DNA from: Halorubrum ruber
Lineage (GTDB): Archaea > Halobacteriota > Halobacteria > Halobacteriales > Haloferacaceae
NCBI RefSeq assembly: GCF_018228765.1
Contig: NZ_CP073695.1
Location: forward strand, 248,001 to 312,000
Direction: 5' to 3'
DNA: 64,000 nucleotides
Within the stretch, counting starts at the first letter, position 1; each line of letters begins with the position of its first letter. Positions 9,830 through 18,556 of the stretch are shown one piece after another. Position numbers and translations under genes: made by a program. The notes below the pieces were generated by a model. The model did not search any database. It saw nothing but the letters and a program-made list of their open reading frames with translations, and was not told where the DNA came from.

Positions 9830-10810
9830 TTATAAGTGATCGGCAACGTCTTCGGCGAAGTACGTGATGATGAGGTCCGCGCCCGCGCGCTTGAGCGCGG
9901 TGAGCGACTCCAGCGCGGTCGCCTCCAGGTCGAGCCACCCCTTCTCCGCGGCGGCGTGGAGCATCGCGTACTCCCCGGAGACGTTGTACGCGGCGATGGG
10001 GCGGTCGAACTCCCGCCGGAGGTCGCCGACGATGTCGAGGTACGGGAGCCCGGGCTTCACCATCAGCACGTCGGCGCCCTGTTCGGCGTCGAGCCGCGCC
10101 TCGCGGAGCGCCTCGCGGCGGTTCGCGGGGTCCATCTGGTAGTGCCGGCGGTCGCCGAACTCGGGCGCGCCGTCGGCCGCGTCGCGGAACGGGCCGTAGA
10201 AGGCGGACTCGTACTTCGCGGCGTAGCTCAGGATGGCGACCTCCTCGTGACCCGCGTCGTCGAGCGCCTCGCGGATCGCCCCCACCTGCCCGTCGGTCAT
10301 CGCCGAGGGGGCGACCACGTCGGCGCCCGCGTCCGCCTGCGAGACGGCGGTCCGCGCGAGCAGGTCCAGCGTCTCGTCGTTCTTCACGGTGAGCGTCGGG
10401 TCCGACTCGGCGGTCTCCTCGATGACCCCGCAGTGACCGTGGTCGGTGTACTCGCAGAGGCAGACATCGCCGATCAGGGTGACGTCGGTCTCCGCGGAGA
10501 TCCGCCGGATCGCGCGCTGGACGACGCCGTCGTCGGCGTACGCCCGGCTGCCGGACGCGTCCTTCGACTCGGGGACGCCGAAGAGGATGACGGCCTCGAC
10601 GCCGGTCTCGCGGATCTCGGCGACGCGGTCGACCGCCTCGTCGACCGGGACGCGCTCGTGGCCGGGCATCGTCTCGATCGGCACGCGCTCGTCGGTCGTG
10701 GCGTCGATGAAGACGGGCGCGACCAGGTCCGACGCCGAGAGGTCGGTCTCGGCGACGAGCGGGCGAACGCCGTCGGTCCGGAGGCGGCGGGGCCGGTCCG
10801 TGAGGTCCAT
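9830..10810 (-). CDS. hemB: Delta-aminolevulinic acid dehydratase (porphobilinogen synthase)
   Basis: The 326-residue product condenses two 5-aminolevulinates to porphobilinogen in tetrapyrrole synthesis. Visible landmarks are the metal site DVCLCEYTDHGHCG near 115-128 (zinc-type cysteines present), the Schiff-base lysines in AAKYESAFYGPFR (about 205) and MVKPGLPYLD (about 255), and the C-terminal YNVSGEYAM. Length is normal. No other heme gene is adjacent. Its stop is about 40 bases from copy B of the repeat. Confidence 0.96.
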   Translation of the reverse strand: MDLTDRPRRLRTDGVRPLVAETDLSASDLVAPVFIDATTDERVPIETMPGHERVPVDEAVDRVAEIRETGVEAVILFGVPESKDASGSRAYADDGVVQRAIRRISAETDVTLIGDVCLCEYTDHGHCGVIEETAESDPTLTVKNDETLDLLARTAVSQADAGADVVAPSAMTDGQVGAIREALDDAGHEEVAILSYAAKYESAFYGPFRDAADGAPEFGDRRHYQMDPANRREALREARLDAEQGADVLMVKPGLPYLDIVGDLRREFDRPIAAYNVSGEYAMLHAAAEKGWLDLEATALESLTALKRAGADLIITYFAEDVADHL

Positions 10811-10894
10811 GGAGGGGGTTGGCCCCGCGCGGCCTTTTACCGTTCGTCTCGGCCGCGGGGGACTATCGACGGAGAGAAGCGTCCGGCCGGGCGA

Positions 10895-11059
10895 CTACTC
10901 CGAGGACTCGATGTCGATCCGGTCGCGGAGCTCCGCGAGCTCGTCCGACTCGGCGAGCTCCTCGACGCGCTGTTTGAAGTGGGACTCGCAGAGCCCGACG
11001 ACCACGCCGCCCTGCTCCGCCTCGTACGTGGCCTCCCGGTCGCAGTAGTGACACCGCAT
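10895..11059 (-). CDS. Small zinc-finger protein (DUF6757-like)
   Basis: The 54-residue product begins MRCHYCDREATYEAEQ, has a second pair LCESHF, and ends in an acidic helix. C3, C6, C25 and H28 form a plausible single zinc site. It resembles small haloarchaeal zinc-finger proteins that I recall as DUF6757; the name is from memory. The ATG at 11059 is used because the zinc motif starts there. It follows the PHP-domain gene by 25 bases on the same strand, so they are probably one transcript. Confidence 0.75.
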   Translation of the reverse strand: MRCHYCDREATYEAEQGGVVVGLCESHFKQRVEELAESDELAELRDRIDIESSE

Positions 11060-11084
11060 ACGCCGTACTCCGTTCGGCGCGGGC

Positions 11085-12020
11085 TTAATCTTGTTCGTCG
11101 GGCGCCGCACCGGGGGAGTCCCCGGCCGCGAACTCCCCGACAGAAACCGGCTCGGGTAGCCGCTCGCGGACCGGATCGAACGCCGATTCCGTCAGCCCCG
11201 CGACGCCGAGCGTCCGCTCGTGCGCGTCCGTCCCGCCGGTTCTGAGCAGGTCGTTCTCGGCGGCGAGACGGTCGATCCGCGCGTCGTCGACGGCGCGGCC
11301 GTACGGGTAGAAGCGTTCGATCGCGTCGATCGCGGCCGACTCGCGGGCGACGTCGAGCGCCTCGTCAACATCCTCGTACCGGAACGGGTGCGCGAGCCCG
11401 ACGAGCGCGCAGGCGTCCGCGAGCAGATCGAGCCCCTCGTCGAGCGGCGTCACGTCGCGCGCGACGTAACACGGGCCGTCGTTTCCGATCAGCTCGTCGA
11501 AGGCCCCGGCGTAGTCGTAGGGCGCGTCCGACGCGTCGATCGCCCGCGCGATGTGCGGGCGCCCGAGCCCGGCGCGGGGCTCGACGTCGAGGTCGACGCC
11601 GAGCCGCTCCTCGATCGCGTCGAGGATGGCGGCGCCGCGCTCGCGGCGGTCGCGCTGGAGCCGATCGATCTCCGCGTCGAGCGCGTCGGTGTGCTCGACG
11701 CCGTACCCGAGGAGGTCGAGGCGTTCGAAGCCGGCGTCGACGCGCAGTTCGATCCCGCGGACGACCCGGACGCCGTCGCGCTCGACGACCGGCGCGTCGA
11801 GCCCGGGGTGAATCCGGTCGTGGTCGGTGACGGCGACCCAGTCGACGCCCGCGTCGCGGGCGGCCGCGGGCACCTCGTCGAGCGTTAAGGTCCCGTCCGA
11901 GACGGTCGTGTGCGCGTGGAGGTCGGCGACGACGGGATCGCTGGAGTCGGGGGAATCGTCGGTGACAGCGGAATCAGAAGATTCGGCGGAATCGGCGGAG
12001 TCGGCGGGGTCAGCGGACAT
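11085..12020 (-). CDS. PHP-domain phosphoesterase
   Basis: The 311-residue product has the PHP metal-binding signatures in order: DLHAHTTVSDGTL near residues 33-45, VTDHDR near 65, GIEL near 90, LAHPFRY near 210 and GTDAHE near 263. These ligate a di- or trimetal site. Relatives without a polymerase domain include 5'-3' exo/phosphoesterases and nucleotide phosphatases (RNase AM/YciV type); the substrate cannot be read from sequence. The first 28 residues are a D/S/A-rich low-complexity tail and the true start may be slightly internal. Confidence 0.85.
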   Translation of the reverse strand: MSADPADSADSAESSDSAVTDDSPDSSDPVVADLHAHTTVSDGTLTLDEVPAAARDAGVDWVAVTDHDRIHPGLDAPVVERDGVRVVRGIELRVDAGFERLDLLGYGVEHTDALDAEIDRLQRDRRERGAAILDAIEERLGVDLDVEPRAGLGRPHIARAIDASDAPYDYAGAFDELIGNDGPCYVARDVTPLDEGLDLLADACALVGLAHPFRYEDVDEALDVARESAAIDAIERFYPYGRAVDDARIDRLAAENDLLRTGGTDAHERTLGVAGLTESAFDPVRERLPEPVSVGEFAAGDSPGAAPDEQD

Positions 12021-12167
12021 GGAGGTGAATACCTGCGCCCGACACTAAGCCGCGGCGGTTCCGGGAACCACCGGATTCGAGACGATATAAGGCGATATAA
12101 GGTATCCCCTCCGACTAAGGTCGTACATGGACAATCATTAAGAACCATCGGCGGTTTTCATCTGTCG

Positions 12168-12452
12168 ATGCGCTTGAACGGCGTCGACGACCGACTCGAA
12201 CGGCACCAGTACCCGACCACCTCTGAGGAGATCATCGCGGCTCACGGCAACGCGACCGTAGAGCTCGCGAACGGGTCCGAGCGGCTCGGCGACGTCTTAG
12301 AGCGGTTCGGCGACCAGACGTTTGAGGACGCGGAGGACGTGTTCACCACGCTCCGCGCCGGCGTCTGCCACCGCGGCGTCGGGCGCCGGTTCTACTCGGA
12401 CCGCGACCCGACCACCGACGCGGAGGAGGGACCCTCGCCGGTCTCCTTCTGA
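12168..12452 (+). CDS. DUF5789-family haloarchaeal protein
   Basis: The 94-residue product has the family pattern MRLNGVDDRLERHQYP..., then a segment on maintaining the protein's LANGSERLGDVLERFG helix and a C-terminal RRFYSDRDP. The family is widespread in haloarchaea and has no known function. The ATG at 12168 matches the family start. A promoter-like ATTAAGAACC lies about 25 bases upstream. Confidence 0.85.
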   Translation: MRLNGVDDRLERHQYPTTSEEIIAAHGNATVELANGSERLGDVLERFGDQTFEDAEDVFTTLRAGVCHRGVGRRFYSDRDPTTDAEEGPSPVSF

Positions 12453-12545
12453 CGCGCCGAACCGACCAAGGTCCATACCCTTCTTTCGGAGCTCGACCGC
12501 GGAGCGGCGGCGCCGCGCGGACGGACTCCCGTGCGAGCGACGCGG

Positions 12546-13595
12546 CTACGACACGCCGTCGACGACCCCGGAGAGGTCGATCGGGATCGACCCCTTCCGA
12601 TACCCCTCGATCGAGCCGTCGGGCTCGGCGCGGTAGACGACCGCGGGCTTGTGTCGGACCGCGGGTTCCGCCTCGCGCACGGCGGCCCACTCGTCGGTCG
12701 GGAACGACGAGCAGTCGACGAACAGCGTGACGCCGCCGGCGTGGGCCGCGAGCTGGCCGCTCGTCTTCGTCTCGGCGGTGTCGCGGACCGCCGCCACGGG
12801 GTCGTTCGCGGAGCGCCCGGCGGTCGGCTGCGGGCGCGTCACCTCGACGAGGTGACCGGTGCCAGTCTCCGGGTCCGTCGCGCGGAAGTCGAGCGAGTGA
12901 CCCGTCGTCACCTCGATCTCCGGGGTGACCTCGTACCCCGCGTCCGTGAGGATCCGGGCCGCGGTGAACTCGGCGATGGCCGCGCTCATGCGGACGAGGT
13001 CCCGCGAGGCGGAGGTCCCGAGCTTCCCGGCCATGACCTCGCGGTACTCGTCGAGCGTTCCCGGCCGGAGCGTCTCCTCGACGAACCCGGTGCCGTCCTC
13101 GCGCGTCGCGTCCGGGAACCCGGCCGCGTGGTCGCGGAAGAACGCCCGGCTCGTCGCCGCGCCGTCCTTCGAGCAGAAGACGGGCAGGAAGTACCACGAG
13201 ACGTGCGGGTAGTCGGCCAGCCACGGCTCGTCGTCGTGAAGCCCGGCGAGCAGCTCCCGCTGCGCCCACCGCGAGACCGGGTACGGCGCCTCGTCGAACC
13301 CGTACTTGTCCGTCCGCCAGAGCTCGCTCGGCGTCTCCGTGTTGCCCAGCCAGTACCCGACCGGGCCGCCGTCGGCGCCGGCCGGGGGGTCCGCGTCGTC
13401 GTCGGTCCAGCAGAACAGCGCGAACGAGCCGTCGTCCATGTCGAACCGGCGCGCCTCGTAGCCCGGCGGCGGCGCGAACCACGGATCGCCGGCCGTCGCT
13501 CCGAGGTTCTCGTCGAGGGGGCGACCGATCTGCGACCGGACCCGGTCCGCGGTCCACCGGCCGGGCGAGCGCCTGAAGCGGAGCGGTTGTGCCAC
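12546..13595 (-). CDS. Conserved haloarchaeal protein (DUF5784-like), possible nuclease fold
   Basis: The 349-residue product starts MAQPLRFRRSPGRW and resembles haloarchaeal proteins I recall as DUF5784. The N-terminal half is rich in tryptophan and aromatic residues. A segment near residues 235-260 has EIEVTTGHSLDFRA followed by GHLVEVTRPQ, a strand-D..strand-EVT pattern reminiscent of PD-(D/E)xK folds but with Thr in place of the usual Lys. This is a weak structural hint, not an activity claim. It converges with the DUF5789 gene. Confidence 0.7.
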   Translation of the reverse strand: MAQPLRFRRSPGRWTADRVRSQIGRPLDENLGATAGDPWFAPPPGYEARRFDMDDGSFALFCWTDDDADPPAGADGGPVGYWLGNTETPSELWRTDKYGFDEAPYPVSRWAQRELLAGLHDDEPWLADYPHVSWYFLPVFCSKDGAATSRAFFRDHAAGFPDATREDGTGFVEETLRPGTLDEYREVMAGKLGTSASRDLVRMSAAIAEFTAARILTDAGYEVTPEIEVTTGHSLDFRATDPETGTGHLVEVTRPQPTAGRSANDPVAAVRDTAETKTSGQLAAHAGGVTLFVDCSSFPTDEWAAVREAEPAVRHKPAVVYRAEPDGSIEGYRKGSIPIDLSGVVDGVS

Positions 13596-13714
13596 GGGCG
13601 TTCGGTATCACGCCGCGGGGTTAATCGATTCCGGTGGACTGACCCGATCGTTCACGGTTTATGATACCTTTGCCGACAGGTATATAACAGGAAACGGCCA
13701 AGTGTTGGTGTACC

Positions 13715-13888
13715 ATGTCAATGGGTGCCTATGACGAGGCCGAACACGAGCGTCGGGAGAAGAAGACCAGCGAAGTCGACGCCGACTTCGACGCGGAGCG
13801 CCCCGAGTACTCCGGATCGCTGACCTACGACTCGGGCGACTCCACGGAGGCACTCCTCGACAAGTTCGAAGAGCTTCAGGGCAAGTGA
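13715..13888 (+). CDS. DUF5786-family small acidic protein
   Basis: A 57-residue product, MSMGAYDEAEHERREKKTS.. ending LLDKFEELQGK, matches the haloarchaeal DUF5786 family. It has a conserved N-terminus, an acidic middle and a short C-terminal helix. Function is unknown. A TATA-like element TATATAAC at about 13681-13687 is 27 bases upstream of the start, implying a short or absent leader. Confidence 0.88.
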   Translation: MSMGAYDEAEHERREKKTSEVDADFDAERPEYSGSLTYDSGDSTEALLDKFEELQGK

Positions 13889-13943
13889 CGCGGCCGCGGC
13901 GACGCCGCGCCTTCTAATTCCATTCTCGACGCCGGTAGCGACG

Positions 13944-14003
13944 GGTAACGGTCGCGACAGCGGGGAGCGACAGGTAACGGTCGCGACAGCGGGGAGCGAC
14001 GGT
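13944..14003. repeat. Two-copy 29-bp tandem repeat
   Basis: The unit GGTAACGGTCGCGACAGCGG plus nine further bases occurs at 13944-13972 and again from 13973, with a degenerate third partial copy before it. It sits just after the stop codon of the convergent membrane-protein gene. No function is apparent. Confidence 0.75.
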
Positions 14004-14021
14004 CCGAACGGAACCGAGAGC

Positions 14022-14720
14022 TCAGGTGAGTAGGATCGCCGCCGTACAGACGAGCGCGACCGCGAGGACGTGACCGACCACCGCGCCGAGTAGCACGGGT
14101 TCCGTGAGCAGGAACGGCACGAGCGCCAGTTGGACCGCGGAGAAGCCGATGTTCTCGGCGTCGAGCCGCCGGACGGTCGCCCGCTCCTCGGGCGAGAGGT
14201 CGACGTGGACCGCGCGCCACAGCGCGACGACGGCGCTCCACCAAGAGGTGCCGATGCGGTAGGTGAGGTCCCAGAGGACGAGCAGCGTGAGGTAGACGAC
14301 GGGGATCGGCGGCTGCGAACCGAAGAGCCGGTCGAGGAGGGTGTTCTCCCACGCGAACAGGTACGTCACGAGGGCGATGAACGCTAACACGCCCAACACG
14401 ATCTCGATGCTCGACCCGAACAGCAGCCGCTTGTGTTCCGGCGGGGTCCCGAGCAGCCGGTTCTTCGCGCCCAACCGGTGCATTTCGACGCTGCCGACCG
14501 CCGCGACGACGACCGCGACCGTCCCGGCGGCCACGGCGTTCCAGACCCCGTAGTACCAGCCGAGCGCGACCACGCCGACCTCGAAGATCGCGAACTGGAG
14601 CGCGACCGCCAGCGTCCGCGAGATCCCTAACCCGGGGATCCCGCCGACGAGGCTCTCGTACACCCACGTCTCGCCGTACTCGCGGCTCACGACCGGAGCC
14701 CCCGGAGCGTCGTCAGCCAC
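14022..14720 (-). CDS. Multi-pass membrane protein, haloarchaeal, unknown function
   Basis: The 232-residue product has about six hydrophobic segments, including ALQFAIFEVGVVALGWYYG, AAGTVAVVVAAVG, IVLGVLAFIALVTYLF, VVYLTLLVLWDLTY and two near the C-terminus. A polar loop (VDLSPEERATVRRLDAENIG) lies before the last pair. I do not recognise the family. The first 34 bases overlap the end of the upstream SDR gene, so the two are translationally coupled in one operon. Confidence 0.75.
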   Translation of the reverse strand: MADDAPGAPVVSREYGETWVYESLVGGIPGLGISRTLAVALQFAIFEVGVVALGWYYGVWNAVAAGTVAVVVAAVGSVEMHRLGAKNRLLGTPPEHKRLLFGSSIEIVLGVLAFIALVTYLFAWENTLLDRLFGSQPPIPVVYLTLLVLWDLTYRIGTSWWSAVVALWRAVHVDLSPEERATVRRLDAENIGFSAVQLALVPFLLTEPVLLGAVVGHVLAVALVCTAAILLT

Positions 14721-15631
14721 GGGCGCTGCGCGTTCGGCGAGTCGGTCAGAGCGCGCGCGACCGCGAGCTCGAACGGGGTTCGCTCGACCGGGACGAGGTC
14801 GCGGATGCGGTCGTCCTCGACGATCACGGTGTTCCGGAGCCCCTCGACCAGCGACCGGGCGAGGTAGGGGTTCACGTCAGTGACGAGCCGGAGCCACCGG
14901 GCCGACAGCTCCGGGCTCAGCACCGGCACCCTGACGATCCGGAGCCCGCCCCCGAGCTGGCGCCTAGTCCGCCGCAGGATCTCCCCGTAGGTCAACACCT
15001 CCGGCCCGCCGATCTCGAAGGTCTCGCCCGCGGTCTCGGGGACGTCGAGCACGCCGGCGAGGTACGCGACCACGTCCGCGATCGCGATCGGCTGGCACAG
15101 CGTGTCGACCCACTTCGGCGTGACCATCACCGGGAGCCGCCGCGCGAGTCCGGCGATCACCTCGAAGCTCGCGCTGCCGGCGCCGATGATGATCGCGGCC
15201 CGCAGCGTCGTGAGCGCCGGCTCCCCATCTCCCAGGATCCGCTCCACCTCGCGGCGGGAGCGGAGGTGTTCGGAGAGCTCCTCGCGGTCCTCCCCCAGCC
15301 CGCCGAGGTAGACGATCCGGTCGACCCCCGCGTCGGACGCGGCCGCGGCGAAGTTGGACGCGCAGTTGCGGTCGCGCTCCTCGTACCCCGGGCCGCCGTC
15401 CATCGAGTGGACGAGGTAGTACGCGGCGTCGACGGTCTCGCCGTCGAGTTCGAACGCGGGCGGGAGCGTCTCCGGTTCGAGGAGGTCGCCCTCGACGACC
15501 GAGACGCCCTCGGGCGCGTCGTAACCGTCGGCGTCGCGGACGAGCGCGACAACGTCGTGGCCGCGCTCGCGGAGCGTCGGGACGAGCCGGCTCCCGACGA
15601 ACCCGGTCGCGCCGGTGACGAGCACTCGCAT
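14687..15631 (-). CDS. NAD(P)-binding atypical short-chain dehydrogenase/epimerase
   Basis: The 314-residue product has an N-terminal Rossmann fold with the atypical-SDR glycine motif (VLVTGATGFVGSRL, residues 3-16), DLLEP near 57, YYLVHSMDG and VYLGGLGED. It resembles the complex I NDUFA9/YwnB-like NAD(P)H-binding group, whose members bind cofactor but often lack the YxxxK pair; I do not see that pair here. The ATG at 15631 is where the Rossmann motif starts; a longer in-frame extension is non-coding. It overlaps the downstream membrane-protein gene. Confidence 0.85.
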   Translation of the reverse strand: MRVLVTGATGFVGSRLVPTLRERGHDVVALVRDADGYDAPEGVSVVEGDLLEPETLPPAFELDGETVDAAYYLVHSMDGGPGYEERDRNCASNFAAAASDAGVDRIVYLGGLGEDREELSEHLRSRREVERILGDGEPALTTLRAAIIIGAGSASFEVIAGLARRLPVMVTPKWVDTLCQPIAIADVVAYLAGVLDVPETAGETFEIGGPEVLTYGEILRRTRRQLGGGLRIVRVPVLSPELSARWLRLVTDVNPYLARSLVEGLRNTVIVEDDRIRDLVPVERTPFELAVARALTDSPNAQRPWLTTLRGLRS

Positions 15632-15759
15632 ACAGTCCCCTCGGGCGGCGCGACCATAAGCCTCGGCCCGCGCGGCCGACCTCTCCGGGCCCCGAGGTCG
15701 CCGCGAGCGCCGGGGGCGCGGACCGATCGCTAGAAGTGCCCCCGGGTCCCTCCTCCGGT

Positions 15760-16674
15760 ATGCGCGCTGGCGAGTTCGAACCGGTCCGCGGCGTCGAGGA
15801 CCTGTACGTCCACGACACCGGCATGTTCGACACCGACGAGTACGGCGCCGTCTACGTGTACGACGCCGAGCGACCGATCGTGATAGACACCGGAACGGGA
15901 GCGAACCGGGAGGCGCTCTTCGAGAGCGTCGAGGAGATCGGAATCGGCCGCGAGGAGCTCGGGTGGATCCTCCCGACCCACGCCCACCTCGACCACGCCG
16001 GCGGCGCCGGCTACCTCGCGGAGCGCTACCCGAACGCCGAGGTCCGCGTGCCTGAAAAAGGCGTCCGCCACCTCGTCGACCCCGGGGCGCTCGTCGCGGG
16101 CACCAAGTCGGCGGTCGAGGAGCAGTGGGAGTACTACGCGGAGCCGAAGCCGGTCCCCGACGACCGGATCGAGGGCGTCGCCGAGGGCGACCGGATCGAC
16201 CTCGGGGACCGCGAGCTCGTCGTTCACGACGCGCCCGGACACGCGCCCCACCACGCGGTGTACCACGACCCCGACGCGGACGTCGTGTTCGCCGCCGACG
16301 CCGCCGGCATCTACGTCCCCGAGATCGACGCGGTGACCCCGACGTCGCCGCCGCCCCAGTTCGACTTCGAGCAGTGTCTTGACGACATCCGGCTGATCGA
16401 GGAACTCGACCCCGACACGCTCTGTTTCGGCCACTTCGGCCCGCGCGACTGCGACGCGGACCTGCTCGGCGAGGCGAAGCGCGCGTACGTCGAGTGGGTC
16501 GAGCGCGTCCGCGAGAAGCGCGCCGAGCTCGACGACGACGAGGCGGTCGTCGACCACTTCGAGGCGGCGAGCCGCGACATCGACTACTGGAACCCCGAGC
16601 GCGCCAGAGCGAACACGAGTCTGAATGCGCGTGGCGTGTTGACGTATCTCGATCGCGTCGACAGCGAGGAGTGA
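15760..16674 (+). CDS. Metallo-beta-lactamase-fold hydrolase
   Basis: The 304-residue product has VIDTGTG, the zinc motif THAHLDHAGG near residues 79-88, a third-histidine region APGHAPHHAVYH near 155 and FGHFG near 225. These give a typical two-metal MBL site. Close relatives include lactonases and glyoxalase II-like thioesterases; substrate is not determinable. The ATG at 15760 is preferred to one eight codons upstream because MRAGEFEPV starts the conserved region. It is divergent from the SDR gene with a 128-base spacer. Confidence 0.85.
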   Translation: MRAGEFEPVRGVEDLYVHDTGMFDTDEYGAVYVYDAERPIVIDTGTGANREALFESVEEIGIGREELGWILPTHAHLDHAGGAGYLAERYPNAEVRVPEKGVRHLVDPGALVAGTKSAVEEQWEYYAEPKPVPDDRIEGVAEGDRIDLGDRELVVHDAPGHAPHHAVYHDPDADVVFAADAAGIYVPEIDAVTPTSPPPQFDFEQCLDDIRLIEELDPDTLCFGHFGPRDCDADLLGEAKRAYVEWVERVREKRAELDDDEAVVDHFEAASRDIDYWNPERARANTSLNARGVLTYLDRVDSEE

Positions 16675-16800
16675 CCCGCGCGGCGAGACGCGGCGGGGAC
16701 GTGGACCCGCCGATGAGCGCAGACGTGGCCGGACGATGAGCGCGGATACGGACCCGCCGAGAGAAACGCCCTAAACCCCGCCGCACGTAGGCCCGACCAG

Positions 16801-17406
16801 ATGGGCATCTTCGACACGATCCGGGCCGTGCTCGGGACGAGCGCCGAGACCGACGCGACCCGCGAGGCGGACCCCGAGGACCTCTTCGGGATGTCGACCG
16901 CGTACATGACGATGGAGGCGGACCTCCGCTACGACCACTGCGGCGAGGCCGCGCTCTGTTTCTCCGGCATGGACAGCACCCGCTTCGACGAGGCGGTCGA
17001 GACCGTCGAGGCCATCTTGGAGGCCGGCGAGATAGACACCGGCACCGGCTTCCACCGCCACGAGGACGACCACGGCTACCAGTGGTTCGTCCTGGAGGAC
17101 GACGACCCCGAGGACCTGGTGACGAGCGTCCACTTCGCGGCCGACCAGTTCATCGAGGAGGGGTTCGGCTCGCGGCTGCTCGCGGCCGTGTTCGGCTTCG
17201 AGAACGACGACGGGCCGGTCTACTGGATCTACTCGTTCCGGCGCGGCGCCTACTACCCGTTCGCGCCGCGGGGGACGAGCGACCGGAACCAGCGGGTCGA
17301 GTTCAAGCTCCAGTCCGTCCTCGACGGGGAGCTCGGCTTGGAGGACGACGAGTCGTACTGGTACCCGCTGTGGCCCGACGCGCCCGGGAACCACCCGTGG
17401 GAGTGA
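16801..17406 (+). CDS. pspAB: PspA-associated protein PspAB
   Basis: The 201-residue product matches the haloarchaeal PspAB family end to end: MGIFDTIRAVLGTSAETDA, DLFGMSTAYMTMEADL, ALCFSGMDST, DDPEDLVTSVHFAADQFIEEG, and a C-terminal YPLWPDAPGNHPWE. It is presumed to act with the PspA membrane-stress system, by association rather than by demonstrated activity. PspA itself is not in the window. It is followed closely by a small membrane protein and a YigZ-family gene on the same strand. Confidence 0.9.
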   Translation: MGIFDTIRAVLGTSAETDATREADPEDLFGMSTAYMTMEADLRYDHCGEAALCFSGMDSTRFDEAVETVEAILEAGEIDTGTGFHRHEDDHGYQWFVLEDDDPEDLVTSVHFAADQFIEEGFGSRLLAAVFGFENDDGPVYWIYSFRRGAYYPFAPRGTSDRNQRVEFKLQSVLDGELGLEDDESYWYPLWPDAPGNHPWE

Positions 17407-17420
17407 GCGCAGGTGACGAC

Positions 17421-17900
17421 ATGAACGACGGCTCGGACGCGGATATTGCCGGGCGGAACACCCCGAAGAAGCGTCTGCTCCGCGGAATCGCCGTCCAGAC
17501 CGCGGCCGTCGCCGCGGCGGTCCACCTGCTGTGGGCGTGGCCGCGGCTCGGCTCGCCGCCGGACGCGCGCCCGTACTTCTTCCTCGCCGGGAGCGCGCTC
17601 GCGGCCGCGGTCGCCGTCGCGACGCTGCGGGGCGGCGAGTACCGCCGGCTGTACGCGCTCGGCGCGGGGACGCTCGGGGCGTTCCTCGGCGGGTTCCTCG
17701 CGTGGCACGGGACGGACGCCCCCGCGGCGCTCGCGGCGGAGCCGCTGGCGGTCGTGGCGGTGATCGTCGAGGTCGTCGGCGTCGGCGCCTACCTCGCGCT
17801 GTACCGGCTCGCGCCGCCGACGAGCGTCGCCGTCGAGCGCCGACGGGAGGACGAACCGGACGAGGGGAAGGAAGACGGCGAGGAGGAGGAACCGCCGTGA
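17421..17900 (+). CDS. Four-helix membrane protein, unknown function
   Basis: The 159-residue product has hydrophobic segments at about 25-43, 52-70, 78-96 and 105-125, then a very acidic, charged tail (EDEPDEGKEDGEEEE). It starts 14 bases after pspAB and its stop overlaps the GTG start of the next gene, so 16801-18529 is likely one operon. No family is recognised. Confidence 0.75.
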   Translation: MNDGSDADIAGRNTPKKRLLRGIAVQTAAVAAAVHLLWAWPRLGSPPDARPYFFLAGSALAAAVAVATLRGGEYRRLYALGAGTLGAFLGGFLAWHGTDAPAALAAEPLAVVAVIVEVVGVGAYLALYRLAPPTSVAVERRREDEPDEGKEDGEEEEPP

Positions 17901-18529
17901 CCGACGCGTACCTGACGGTCGCCGAGCGCGCGACCGCGCGGTTCGAGGTCCAGGGCTCCGAGTTCCTCGGGCACGTCGCGCCCGTCGACACGGTCGAGGC
18001 GGCGGAGTCGTTCGTCGAGGAAGTCCGCGAGGAGTACGCCGACGCGACCCACAACGTGCCTGCGTACCGGGTCCCCGCGGGCGAGCCCTCCGAGCGCGCG
18101 CCGGGGTCGGAGCCGATGCTCAGGGAGTACTCGTCGGACGACGGCGAGCCCACCGGCTCCGCGGGGAAGCCCGCGCTGAACGTCCTCCAGCAGCGCGAGA
18201 TCCGGAACGTCGTCGCGGTGGTGACGCGGTACTACGGCGGGACGAACCTCGGTGTCGGGGGGCTCGCGCGTGCCTACTCGCGCGCGGTGAAGGAGGGCGT
18301 CGACGCCGCGGGCGTGGCCGAGGAGCGGCCGCACCGCACCCTCGTCGTCGAGACGGAGTACGACGACTCGGGGACGGTCCGGGGAGTGATCGAGTCCACG
18401 GGCGTCAAGTTCGACGCCGACTACGGTGAGCGCGTGCGGTTCGACCTGAGAGTGCCGGTCGCCGAGGTCGAGGAACTCCGCGAGCGGCTCAACGACGCGA
18501 CGAGCGGGCGGGTGGAGATCGACCGATAG
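17897..18529 (+). CDS. YigZ/IMPACT-family protein
   Basis: The 210-residue product carries the UPF0029/IMPACT pattern: FEVQGSEFLGHVAPVDT, HNVPAYR, DDGEPTGSAGKPALNVL and VVTRYYGGTNLGVGGLARAYS, then a ferredoxin-like C-terminal domain. Bacterial YigZ has been linked to peptidase or regulatory roles and eukaryotic IMPACT to translation control; the archaeal role is not established. Start is GTG at 17897, overlapping the upstream stop (GTGA), the form expected for translational coupling. Confidence 0.88.
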   Translation: MTDAYLTVAERATARFEVQGSEFLGHVAPVDTVEAAESFVEEVREEYADATHNVPAYRVPAGEPSERAPGSEPMLREYSSDDGEPTGSAGKPALNVLQQREIRNVVAVVTRYYGGTNLGVGGLARAYSRAVKEGVDAAGVAEERPHRTLVVETEYDDSGTVRGVIESTGVKFDADYGERVRFDLRVPVAEVEELRERLNDATSGRVEIDR

Positions 18530-18556
18530 CGATCGCGAGAGATTCCGGCGGCCCGC

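Noticed and set aside
9836..11245. 469-residue open frame opposite hemB
   Set aside because: It is antisense to an intact hemB and runs through several other genes; its arginine/valine-rich composition is typical of a shadow frame.
15632..16786. Long N-terminal extension of the SDR gene
   Set aside because: The extension is antisense to the metallo-beta-lactamase gene, is almost all Arg/Ala/Pro/Ser, and precedes the true Rossmann start at 15631.
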